The notes: a model not told the origin generated them from the sequence alone. 64,000 nt of DNA from Dastarcus helophoroides (GCA_028583605.1 CM053327.1:15611629-15675628), one strand, 5' to 3'. Positions 24,887-34,833 are shown, counted from the stretch's first letter. Numbers and translations: made by a program.

Positions 24887-25197
24887 CCTTTTCAGAAAAG
24901 CTAATAGATTTTATCTACCCTTTATATGAGTTCTTTGTGGCATTTGAATACATTTCTTGTTCTGCGACATCCTTGCAAATGGGTCAAATGTGAAAAAGCC
25001 CTGCTATTTTCGTTTGAAGTATTTTTATAGGGTAACTGTTACTTTCACAAGTTCGCCAGAATGTAAATAATGCGTATCATCTTGGAAAAATTAAAAGCAA
25101 ATTGTTCGAATACTTTTTTAATCGCTCCTGTTCTATGTTTGTTCTCTAAACTTATGCTAAACCTCATGATTGATAATTCTTTTTATTTTTGTTGCAG

Positions 25198-25668
25198 TTG
25201 GTGTTGTGTTAGTGAAAGGGAGACTTCTATAAAAAAACTATTCACCATGTACTTGTCCTGGCGAGTTCTGTTAGTACTATGGGTTTCTTCTTTGACTATG
25301 GCTATTCGACAGCTAGAAAACGAAAAACTTGATGAAGGTAAGTATTTGGCAAATAATTTTGTACTCATGCCTATTAAAATCCCGACTAAATATACAGTGA
25401 TTCCCAAAAGTAACGGAACAAACTTATTTCAGAAAAATGCTCCAACACGTATAATTTTATTTTTAAATTGTCATTTTGGCATGTAATTTTCAAGACCCCA
25501 CCCCTTCGTCAGCTTAGAGCTAGCAACCCAAATTTTAAAGTTTCAAATAGCAAAGTACCCCTTGCGATACCTCAACTAATTGATCTTTACACACTGCACG
25601 CAGCAAAAAAAAAGTTTTCAAAATTACTTGATAAATATAAAGATAGTTGGCAAGATATGTTTAAATAA
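25198..25668 (+). CDS. Small secreted protein, two coding exons, about 108 residues
   Basis: An acceptor TTTTTGTTGCAG ends at 25197. The exon (25198-25337) holds 49 bases of 5' UTR and an ATG at 25247 in a CACC context. The first 19 codons, MYLSWRVLLVLWVSSLTMA, form a classic signal peptide, followed by IRQLENEKLDE. A consensus donor GTAAGT starts at 25338. After a 95-base intron ending TTATTTCAG (25432), the second coding exon joins in phase (split codon GAA) and runs 77 codons to TAA at 25666-25668. The mature part has one Cys early on and a lysine-rich, probably helical C-terminus (KKKFSKLLDKYKDSWQDMFK). Upstream are a TATA box and initiator; the donor of the non-coding first exon is uncertain (25032 or 25062). 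No family was recognised. A peptide hormone, cuticle, salivary or venom-gland product are all possible. An unspliced frame from 25070 is the alternative. Confidence 0.55.
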
Positions 25669-25813
25669 GTGCCAATTTTTGAGTGAGCCTTGTTGTGAAC
25701 ATAACAGAATGGGTGGTTGACATAACTGCCTTTTGTCTTTTTCATAAAGTCCTTTAATATTGCTAAGGATTTTGATAAACTGAGGAACCAACCAATTTAG
25801 AAGCCGAATTTTT

Positions 25814-25819
25814 AATAAA
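25814..25819 (+). terminator. Poly(A) signal of the secreted-protein gene
   Basis: A canonical AATAAA lies 146 bases after the stop codon, at a normal distance for a short 3' UTR. The motif is frequent in AT-rich DNA, so its position is the main argument. Confidence 0.35.
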
Positions 25820-25859
25820 TGACAAAACTGTGAAAAATTTCAAATTAAATCATATGTTC

Positions 25860-26110
25860 AAAAGTTTTGTCCGTTAACGATGAGACGACCATCTAGTCAG
25901 TAGGGTTTGTTGAACACTGTCTACCATTCGTGAGATAATATAGCTGATTTCTTGGCGAATCATTTCCTTTAATGCCTCAATATTTTCAGGTCTATTAAAA
26001 CAAGCTTCAGTTTTTAAATAAAACCAAAGAAAATAATCTAATGCGGTTAATCTGGCAACCTTGTAGGCCAATCCATTAAATTATCTTTGGATCAATTGCA
26101 AACAAGTTCC
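25860..26110 (-). pseudogene. Tc1/mariner-superfamily transposase fragment (C-terminal)
   Basis: The - strand frame reads LTALDYFLWFYLKTEACFNR, then PENIEALKEMIRQEIS, preceded in another frame by a WPTRLPD-like remnant. This is the region around the third catalytic Asp (SPDLTPLDYFLW in intact relatives) and the following helix of transposases common in insects. The N-terminal two thirds and both ends are gone and stops are present. Its exact clade cannot be told from so little. Confidence 0.65.
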
Positions 26111-26726
26111 ATTTGCTCCGTGGTCACGTCAACAACGCTTGCTCAAATATTGGCACTTTCAATTTAATACATTTTAGAAAATATATCCTTTATTTATCAA
26201 CCGATTAAAAAAAACTTATTTTTGTTGGATTTATTATAAAAATGTATGTCATTAGAGGCATCACAAGAGGTAATTTGCTATTTAAATTTTTAATGTTACG
26301 GTTGCTACCCTCTTGGGGTGAAGGGGTGGGGGGTTGAGAAGTTCATGTTTAATTGGAAATTTTCAAATAAAAATTGACCTTTCCAAGTATTTTTCTAAAA
26401 TATATTTGTCAGGAACTTTATAGAATTTATCCGTTTCTCTTGAGAAGCATTGTAAATTAATGTGGCAAAGAAATAACGAAAATATTTCATTGACACATCT
26501 GCTTAAGGTTATCTACTTCGAGTTAAAAGTTGTAGCTTTCTAAATATATATTTACATACGTATATATCATTACTGAATAATAAATTAATAATATAGCAGT
26601 TGCGCAATCCTAACAGTTTACTATATATTTTTTAAATGGACCTACAAATTACAAATTACATGTTTTATGAATAATACCGTGGAATTGGGTTGCTCCATGT
26701 ATATTTTCAAGTAGACACATTTTTAC

Positions 26727-26840
26727 ACAGTCCACAGCAATATTTATGGAACTGGTGACCATCATAATTTTGACACACAAAACGTCTCAAGTAAATAGAA
26801 TTTACATATTCATAATGACTAACACAATTTATAGATTGCG
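26727..26840 (-). CDS. Exon encoding a Shisa-type cysteine motif
   Basis: On the - strand an acceptor CATTTTAG ends at 26841. The exon opens with two bases of a split codon, then 37 codons (QSINCVSHYEYVNSIY, then LRRFVCQNYDGHQFHKYCCG), then a GTAAAA donor at 26726. The pattern C, aromatic residues, F.C, DG, CCG.C follows the extracellular domain of Shisa-family proteins, which are type I membrane proteins acting in the ER or on receptors. The usual RYCC that follows CCG.C would be in the next exon. The frame is also open upstream to an ATG at 26863-26865, so a longer exon is possible. A signal-peptide exon and a transmembrane exon were not securely found. The family call rests on residue spacing seen by eye. 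Confidence 0.5.
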
Positions 26841-27010
26841 CTAAAATGTTCAGTCCCAACATCTCAGCTGGGTATGGTTGATATGAATTGCGACGGTTAC
26901 TCTGTCGTAATTACTGTGTTGTATGTAACTACTAAATCTGTGCTAGTTTGTGAAATATTCATATAAATAAGATATTATATAGTAGTATAGACTCTCTATA
27001 GAATTAAAAA

Positions 27011-27533
27011 GCAGTGGCGGCTGGTGCTAAGGTTTGCACAACCGCCAAAAAAAAACTAACGCTGGGATAAAAACAATGTAATTTTTGTTTATTGTCATAA
27101 TAAATAACGCATTTACCATTACCGAACAACCAAACATACTACCGACTGTAGGAAATTCTCTTGGTTCGTTCCTGTTTGATAGATATTGTTATTAGGTTTG
27201 CAGAGTTTGCAGGCTAGATTGCAACGTTTGTGTTATATGTACGCATCTGCGCGTTAGCTAATATTTTAGTTGGCTTGAATACGCGCCCATAAGCAGCCTT
27301 GGGTTGTACGTAGCAGTGCAGACCACAATTGACCAAGAATATCAGACTTAAATCAGAGAGTTATCGATAAAATCGAAACTGGTAAATATCGTCGTATGGA
27401 CTTTCCCTTATAATAAGTTAGTTTTTATTGTAAATAAATAAAACGAACACTTTAACAGTAATTATAATTTTGGCCCATTTTTTGTAGGCGTTTCTTTTCA
27501 ACCTCCAATTTTTTTTAGCACTAGCCGCCACTA
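27011..27533. mobile_element. hAT-type MITE (about 523 bp)
   Basis: The left end GCAGTGGCGGCTGGTGCT and right end (reverse strand) TAGTGGCGGCTAGTGCT form inverted repeats of a type common in hAT elements. Flanks ATTAAAAA (27003-27010) and ATTAAATA (from 27534) match 7 of 8, as expected for an aged 8-bp hAT duplication. It has no transposase. Confidence 0.75.
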
Positions 27534-27556
27534 ATTAAATAAACAATTATATATTG

Positions 27557-27858
27557 TAAAAATTAAAATGCAAATCTTGTCCCCTGAAACCAAGAAAGAT
27601 TAAAAAACACAATATTACTTTCTCTAACATGTTTCGATAGCCAAGCTATCATCTTCAGAGAGATGCAGTATCTCTCTGAAGATGGTAGTTTGGCTATCGA
27701 AATGCGTTAGAGCAACTAATATTGTGTTTTTAATCTTTCTTAGCTATCGAAACGCGTGAGAGCCACCATTGTTGTATTTTTTGATCTCTCTTGGTTTCAG
27801 GGGACAAGGTTTGTATTTCAATTTTTGAAGGTAACTAGTTACCAGTCCGTTCCACCAG
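27557..27858. mobile_element. Palindromic Penelope family B insertion with 12-bp target duplication
   Basis: Two tails of the family found at 55.6 kb lie head-to-head: one reading leftwards (27557-27665) and one rightwards (27666-27858), the latter partly duplicated. They meet at GAGAGATGCAGTATCTCTC. The insertion is bracketed by exact AATTATATATTG copies at 27545-27556 and 27859-27870. It has no protein-coding part. Each arm contains a hammerhead-like core (CTGAAGA, six-pair stem, GAAA). Confidence 0.85.
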
Positions 27859-27870
27859 AATTATATATTG

Positions 27871-29392
27871 CAACATTGTATTACAATATCGTCATAGAGC
27901 ATTAATTTTTTTTCTATTCACGTTTCCTTTCCATTTTTTGACATATTGTTCTAAAATGCAATTTTATTTTGTTTCTCCTTCAAGCAGTACCCTGCAAATG
28001 ACTGTTAAGTTGATGTCTTTTAGGAGGGGCTTTGTATATCTAGGGATATTAGAATTGCAAGACAAAGCAGTACATACACGTTAAATACTAAAAGTTGTCA
28101 GACATAGAACTTCCACCAGGTAATTAGTCGAATATATCGCCTGGAAGACTGCAGCAAATCGATGATAAATACAATAGTGTAGACAGAACAATGAGCTAGT
28201 ATATTCACAAGTGGCCGGCTCAGACAAAACCTAAGTTATCTAAGCCTATTGTCCTTGATCTTTACGCGGGTGCTTATGCCCAATGAACCGGCGAGCACTA
28301 TGGACGGTATCTCCCTTGTCTATCTTCTCCGACTTTTACTAACAGCCATACGAATGCAATGTCACCTTTATTATGGATAAATCATTAAGTTAGATTAAAT
28401 CTTTTCACTGCGATATGTAAAGGCAAGCTTAATAACATATCTACCAGTTTCATTAGTTCCACAACTTAATTTAACAGAATAAAGCTTAGATTTTGTCTAT
28501 TTCTAGCAGTAAAAGTAAGAATATTGAACATCGCGTACATCGAATAAGAATATCTTAATTCATAAATATATTATACATTTTACTATGTTATATCTACTTT
28601 AGTACACTTTTTACATCGTTAATTTAATTTTAGAATTTCTGTTTTAATTTTGGTCGGACATCTTGATTAAAGAAACCAGAAATGAGAAATGGATGCAATG
28701 ATTTTCCTAATAGTTTCAAGTATATGAAAATACAAATAATTAAACATGGAAATAAAAACAGTATTTTATTTTAATATCATTATATTCAATAATATGACAA
28801 TATTCACAAATTATGTCTGAAATTTCGACGGCAAATTGTTGAAGCAACAGGCCTATTTAAAGAATATGCATATCTATAATGCGTAAGTAAAATAGTGTTT
28901 TACTTTCGATACCTTAAGGTATACTGACATTACAGTATGCTGATCTTCTCGCGGTTTCCTTATGGCATTTATAAAAGAAACAAAAATATTGAAAAGCTTA
29001 AATTTTTAGAGGTGAAAGCTCTTTAAACGACCACCTTCAATGACGCTTGTCCCTCTCAGCGGTCACTTCGTGTCTCTTGATAATCTAGTTTATTTCTTTG
29101 ATTATATCCCTCCCCTTATATCAAAAATGGTCACCATCAAAGCAGCCATTGTGACATGTTAGACGATTAATCTAACTTCCGCAAAACTTAAGCATTTAAA
29201 TTAGTTTCAAAATATTTTGTTTAAGTACCAAGCGAGTTACTACATAAGATACTACCACATAATTTAGATACTTCACATTTACATTTACCAAATTTATAAA
29301 ATAAACGTAATGCCGACATAAACTTGCAACTTTACCGAGCATTCCTGAATTTCTTATCCTATCCTTCGTCCGAGAGGATAACGTGAAATGCG
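27871..29392. other. Non-coding DNA, nothing recognised
   Basis: AT-rich single-copy-looking sequence with slightly more complex stretches at 28.0-28.35 kb. No frame or repeat that I can support. Confidence 0.5.
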
Positions 29393-29710
29393 TTAAGTTG
29401 TAGATTTTATAGTGTGCTTATTACATTCAGGTATACCTGGACTATCCCTTGCGTATGCTGAAAAAACGGGACGACCGGCGCAAAGGTAATAAAACCTAGA
29501 AAGTGGCGCCGCTATGTGTTGTTTTATATCCGAGGGATTTCGACATCCGCGGGGACTTTCCTGATACCGGTAGCCTTCACTACCGTATAAATCATTGCCA
29601 ACCCTAAAATTCTGCACGCATTTGAATATTTCTGGTGCTCGAGATTGTCTACCTGCTAAGAGAAATGCTTGCGAGCCTGAGAGCCCAAGGAAGAGGGGAC
29701 GTCAGACAGG
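29393..29710. other. GC-richer block with exon-like signals on both strands
   Basis: On the - strand a 74-codon frame (29393-29617) includes SRFYYLCAGRPVFSAYA, faintly like a chitin-binding domain but without the full cysteine set. On the + strand, segments 29431-29485 and 29661-29709 have acceptors (TTACATTCAG, CCTGCTAAG) and donors (GTAATA, weak GTTTTA) with open frames. The two readings exclude each other. The block stands out from its flanks, but whether it is exon, promoter or insulator cannot be decided here. Confidence 0.3.
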
Positions 29711-30134
29711 TTTTAACATTTTTACTACCACATAAATTTAAAGGAAGTGTATTTTTCTACATTGTCTCTTAGAATTCGCTTCGTCTTAACTGAACACCTT
29801 CATTTATATCCTGCAGCGGTTAAAGTTGTAACCGCTGTAACCATTTGAATTTAGTGGAAATACATAAATATCTTTAACAAATTACGGGGTGTGTTCATTA
29901 TTTTTGGTTACTGATGTGATGAATACGAATGATTAATCAATGGTGGATTTGGAAATTCGAAGAAAGGGGACTAGAAAATTCCCCATTTTATCTTTTCATA
30001 CATAATACAATGTTGTTTCGTCTGTGTATTGAAATCTATATCTATTAAGACCATATTATTACCAGAAGGGATAGAAGTTAACAAATATTAAAAGTGATAA
30101 CACTTTAGACTCATGAATGAATAGCTATATTTTC

Positions 30135-30310
30135 TGAACACACCTTTAATAGGAGTTTTGGTGGGGAAGTTCGGTTTAGATGGACTTTTCGTAGGAGTCT
30201 GTGATCCATAGAGATGGTTAGCATAACAACGGTCAAACAATCTACTGATTAATACCAAACGATGCTAAAAAGCGAAAAGTGGTCCCACATAGTGAATTTT
30301 TAATTATTTA
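30135..30310. repeat. Second, diverged copy of the 8.0-kb MITE family
   Basis: It shares AACACACCT, GTAGGAGTCTGTGA and TTAGCATAACAACGG with the element at 8010-8371 in the same order, and ends in a similar GTGAATTTTTAAT. The terminal repeats are largely eroded. Confidence 0.6.
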
Positions 30311-31059
30311 TTGTTAATATATTTAATGGGATATGAATTTTTTGTGTGGTAGACATTAATTTCCTAGTTTTGTAAAATTTGTATTAAAAATAATTTGCCT
30401 CTTTTTCAAAGTTATACCGGATAGAAAAAGTATAATATGTAAACATGCCACAAAGGTTGCTTAAAATTTATATCAAAGTGTTTTTTAATATATTCTAATG
30501 CAATATATGTATGTGGTGTTCGTATTCTACTCATTAAAAATTCGCTCCCCAAATATTTAAAATAGTGGCGACTTTTTAAAATATTTTCTATAAAAGAATT
30601 AATAGCTTCATAAATGTTTAACAAACGAAAGGGGATAACAAGAGACGCATCCAAAGCATCACACGGGATAAGTCCCATTTTACGACATTCTTATCTGGTA
30701 ATTATGCCAGAAAATGGCGCTCCGTTTTATGTGTTTTTGAAATTAGCCACAGCTCTTACAGTGCCAACTTTATGTTAACAATAAACGTCTACAGATAAAG
30801 GATGTAAGTATCTCCCAAAATGGTTTGCATTATCGTTTACCTAAAGAGATCATAACTTCAGGCTTCTTAGGGAAAACGTGTTGAGGAAAAATGGGAGAAT
30901 AATATTTTTTTAGATTTTATTAATCATCTAAGATAAATCTTAGGTCAAATTCCCAGCACAGTAAAACCTGAATAATTAGAATCTCTATGTTTGTTTCGTC
31001 TTAATTTAAGACTATCGAAGTAATCCATTTTTTGTTTTTTTTTTGTTTTGAAAGCGAAA

Positions 31060-31265
31060 ACTTTTTAAGATACGTTGGGCAACTTTTGATAAGGGGAAAA
31101 GTTATAGGTTGGCATCACTTACGCGTTAATTCTCGTTACCAACATGCTCTAAACCAAAGGTATTATGTAGCTGTGAATAAAACGCGTAACGGAATTAGAA
31201 AACCCCGTGATCGGCAGCGGGGTTTGAACTCGCGACCTTCCACGCAGGAAGCTATCCCTACGCCT
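31060..31265 (-). repeat. tRNA-derived SINE or tRNA pseudogene
   Basis: Read on the - strand, TAGGCGTAGGGATAGC resembles a tRNA A box. About 30 bases on, GCGAGTTCAAACCCCGC is a B box with a complementary T stem. The part between resembles an anticodon arm (CTTCCTGCGTGGAAG), but no acceptor-stem partner closes the cloverleaf. A non-tRNA body of more than 100 bases follows. This is the plan of a tRNA-derived SINE. Confidence 0.45.
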
Positions 31266-31631
31266 ATGTTATATAAATTAGAAGCTGACTATATCAGAAA
31301 AGAAAAACTCTGACAAATTTCGGACAGACGTAAATTCAAAATGCAGTGTGCGAGATTAAAACAAAAATTTCGTTCCCACAATATCACACAGTCAACAGAC
31401 AAAGGCATAATAAGGACGAAGTTTGTCCTTGTTTAACGCTTTACACGCACACCTGCACATCGCACTTGCCCATTATGAACAGCCTCGGAAACAATGGCAA
31501 CAATAAGAACTAGTAACATTTGGCATAATTAAGATGTGAGCGTGTGGCGATCCTGTGACTCTTCTAAATGACATTTTTTTTACATAAAATTGTGCGATTT
31601 TATTTCCAGCTTGACTTCCCAAATATTGTTA

Positions 31632-32911
31632 TTGGGGGTACAAATGGAAAACCACCGTTTCTTCTCACGATTTGAGGCTTTATTGTAAAAAACTCGTTAC
31701 ATACTCATTCTTCAAAATAATTTCTATCGTTAGTTACAACTTTTTCTTATCTTTCTGGCAGCTTCTAAATTTCTCGGCGAAAAAAGTGTACTTCTTTTGA
31801 TGCGATCCACGAATCGATCCAATTTTTGGCCTCTTCGTAAAAACGGAAGTGCTGTCCGGCCAGGTCATGCGTCATCAATCGAAACAAGTAGAAATCAAAT
31901 GGGGCGATGTCAGGACAGTACGGCGGGTGGGGTAGGACGTCCCATTTCAAAGTTTCCAGGTATGTTTTCACGACCTTGGAAACATGTGGCTGAGCGTTGT
32001 CATGCAGAAGTATCACCTTGTCGTACCTTTTCGAGTATTGTGGGCGTTTTTCTTTTAGCGCTCGGCTCAAACGTATGAGTTGCGTCCGATAGAGGGCTTC
32101 TGTAACGGTTTCGCCCAGTTGCAATACTCACAGTACACTACGCCGAGCTGGTCTCAGCAAATACACAGCATCAGCTTCGAGCCATGAATGTTTGGTTTCG
32201 CTGTCAAAGTTGATGCATGGCCGGGAAGTCCCCACGATTTTTTTCGCTTTGGGTTGTCATAGTGTATACACTTTTCATCGCTGGTCACGACGTGATGCAA
32301 AAAACCTTTCTTTTTTGCCGTTGGAGTTGTTCGCAAGTGAAAAGGAGCCGTTCGATGTCTCTAGGCTTCAATTCGTACGGCACCCAATGTCCCTGTTTCT
32401 GGATCATTCCCAAGCCTTTTAAGCGATGGGAAACGGCTTGTTGTGTCACGCCTAATAAAGTTGCAAGTTCCTGTTGCATTCTACAAGAATCTTCATCCAG
32501 CAAAGCTTCCAATTTAGCATCCTCGAACTTTTTCACTGGTCCGGGACGCTCCTTGTCTTCCACGTCATATTCGCCATTTTTAAACTTTTAAAACCATTCT
32601 CGACACGTTCTTTCACTAATAGAACTCTCGCCATAAGTTTTTACAATCATTCGACGCGCCTCAGCTGCATTTTTTCTCGAATGAAATGCAAAAAGCAACA
32701 CTTTCCCTCAAATGATGCTTGTTGGGCTCGAATGTCGCCATTTTTACGTACGAACAAAACAAAGCACAGTAAAAATAGACAAACGAGATGATGTAGAGTT
32801 GTTGACCGATGCCTCAGCTTGCTGTATGACGTTTCTGATCGGACTTTTCTAACGATTTTCAATGCTGGCGCCACCTCTGGGAAAACGGCGGTTTTCTATT
32901 CATACTCCCAA
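31632..32911 (-). mobile_element. Full-length mauritiana-type mariner element
   Basis: The left terminal repeat begins TTGGGGGTACAAATGGAAAA and the right one, reverse strand, TTGGGAGTATGAATAGAAAA; they stay similar for about 29 bp. TA dinucleotides flank both ends (31630-31631 and 32912-32913). At 1,280 bp it has the size of an intact mariner such as Mos1 (about 1.29 kb). It is structurally complete and its transposase only mildly damaged, so it is the youngest-looking DNA transposon in the window. Confidence 0.9.
31705..32741 (-). pseudogene. Mariner transposase, frameshifted, with in-frame stops
   Basis: The start ATG (32739-32741) gives MATFEPNKHHLRE; the stop is at 31705-31707. The span of 1,037 bases fits the roughly 345 residues of the family but is not a multiple of three. 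The order of motifs is EDAKLEALLDEDS and TQQAVSHRLKGLG (DNA-binding half), TSDEKCIHYDN (first Asp), VILLHDNAQPHVSK (second Asp), PPYCPDIAPFDFYLF (third Asp), then KLPER and a short C-terminus. All three catalytic Asp residues of the D,D34D triad are still readable. At least two frameshifts in the N-terminal half, one near codon 130-210 and two stops near the C-terminus silence it. The EDA.L.ALLDED and QQAVS.RL signatures point to the mauritiana subfamily. Confidence 0.92.
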
Positions 32912-32913
32912 TA

Positions 32914-34473
32914 ATTACATCTTTGGCTATAATTTAAAAAAAAATAGGCAGCTATGAGGACGGCCGATAGAAGTAAAAACTTAAAAGTATGATTTAACAA
33001 ATTTCAAAAAACTGTTTTCAATGATCAACTTTTCGGATTATCTCAGCGTCGGATTAGCCAGGTGTTGGATTATCCGGATGCCGGATTAGCCAGATGTCGG
33101 ATTATTCTGGTGTTGGACTATCCGGGTATCGAATTAGCCGAATATCAGATTAGCTAGATGCTGGATTATCCGGATGTCGAATTATTCGGGTGTCGGAAAG
33201 GTTTTGAAAAATGTTATTAAATGTCCGGAGTGGCGCAGTCATAGTGTAGTCGACTATTAGTTCAAAGTAGCGTAGTTTTTTCGTAAGGCGAAACCAGGCG
33301 TTTGTTCCTTATCTTAAGTCGCTTAACGCTCCAAAAGAAGTTTTCACTTCAATAATATAAGAAAAGGGAAATATTGTGAATAACTTAAGTAGCTATATTA
33401 ATCACGATAATGCATCCCAGATCAATATTTGGCTTTTTTGCATATAATAGCTCAAACAACGTTTTAAATTTATAGGCGATTTTAACTAAAACGAAAAAAG
33501 TTTTAACAACTTTGTTTAAAAGGGGTATTCAGAAAAAAAATGCATTAAAGGCGGGTAAAAGTTGTTCCACTGTTGGAAACATCAAAGGCTTATCGTCCAT
33601 TTTAAATAACCAAGTCGGGGGTATTAAGGTAAAGGGGCCGTCAAAATCAACTACAGTGGCCAGATTTTTAATTAGAAACTTGGCCCTTTCGTTACAATAA
33701 AAACTCCGCCTTTCAGATAACATCGGGCAGCTAGAGAGAAGGGAAAGGAAAATTAGGAGGGTTGATAAACGAGCAAAAAGTTACTCAAACTAGATTATTT
33801 TCGAGCAAAGACAAAGTAGAGAGGGTGCATAAGGAATGGTGGAGTGTTAAGGCGTAAATGGAAAAGAATTTTAAATATTCGAAACATGATTTTTACGTGG
33901 AATTATAGGAAAAGTTAGGGCGAACTTGATATGCATTTTGAATTTAAAAGAGTTAGTCAGTGTTTTATTAGAAATTTTAATTAAAACCAAGATATTTATT
34001 GCAGCACAGAATCAGGACAAATTAATGTGGAGCTCAGCAAATTAAATTTTAATGGTACTAAATATGTATTACTTTCGTAAATGAACTTATATAGCCTAAA
34101 GAAGCTCTAATAATTCTATTCCGCATTTTTAAGCTGAAATTATTAAAAAAAATTATTAACTTAAGATAAATAATTTTAGACCTGATCTTAAGAACGTAGT
34201 AAATGTGAAGCTGTATTATGAAATCATCATTTGAATTTTAGCTATGGGGTATAGACTTTCAGTGCATTGACTATTATTCCAGTCCGCACTTCAGCCTAAA
34301 TATTCAAGCAAAACCAAAAAGAAATATATCATTTTATAGGTATTTTTAAGAACTACAACTTTGAATGTCATATTTTTCTCGTAAAGTGTTTTCGAGTCGG
34401 TGTGTCAGCCGAAGTTCTCGGTTGTGTTGCCAAAATATGAGAGGACAAAAATTTATAAATTTACAAAACTATA
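32914..34473. other. Non-coding DNA around a minisatellite
   Basis: Apart from the 16-bp tandem array near 33.1 kb nothing is recognised. The overlapping frames at 33512-33723 on both strands have no supporting signal. Confidence 0.5.
33033..33197. repeat. 16-bp minisatellite, about 10 copies
   Basis: Ten consecutive 16-base units plus a partial one follow the pattern TCGGATTAKCCRGRTG, for example TCGGATTAGCCAGGTG at 33049 and TTGGATTATCCGGATG at 33065. The register is unbroken from 33033 to 33192 although the units differ by several substitutions, so the array is old but without indels. Confidence 0.9.
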
Positions 34474-34477
34474 ATAA

Positions 34478-34829
34478 GGTTACGGGCTTTATCGGTTCGA
34501 ATTGATTACACTTATCGAATAATACCCACTTTATTACCAAACTAAACTCGGATCACTACAACTGAACAAATAACTCACTTATTATTGACTTCTATTAACT
34601 CACTAACTACACTGAATTTTAGCTAACCTCCTCGAGGGAGAGCTGGCCGCTTTATATAGTTTTGGACCTCCAGGTTCTAGAACAATCCGGCAGATAAGGC
34701 TTATCGTTTGCCGAAATTTCGGGAACGCTTATCTGCCGTTTGCTTCGTTATCGCGGCCGCTTTCCCCTTATCAGATCTTTCTAGAAACTTTTCTTATGCA
34801 CTAAATTCTACAATGTACATTTCGTTACA
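34478..34829 (-). mobile_element. Solo LTR, 352 bp
   Basis: Read on the - strand it begins TGTAACGAAATGTACATTG and ends GCCCGTAACC, expected to be GTAACA in the intact form. The flanks are ATAA on both sides (34474-34477 and 34830-34833). Inside are a TATATAAAG promoter box (around 34650-34659) and an AATAAA (34530-34535) in the correct order for an LTR. No internal retroelement sequence lies beside it, so it is a recombination product. The 4-bp duplication fits Ty3/gypsy-type integration. Confidence 0.7.
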
Positions 34830-34833
34830 ATAA

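Noticed and set aside
31225..31250. Functional tRNA gene
   Set aside because: The B box and T stem are good, but no complementary acceptor stem or proper anticodon arm closes the cloverleaf, so a SINE or pseudogene is more likely.
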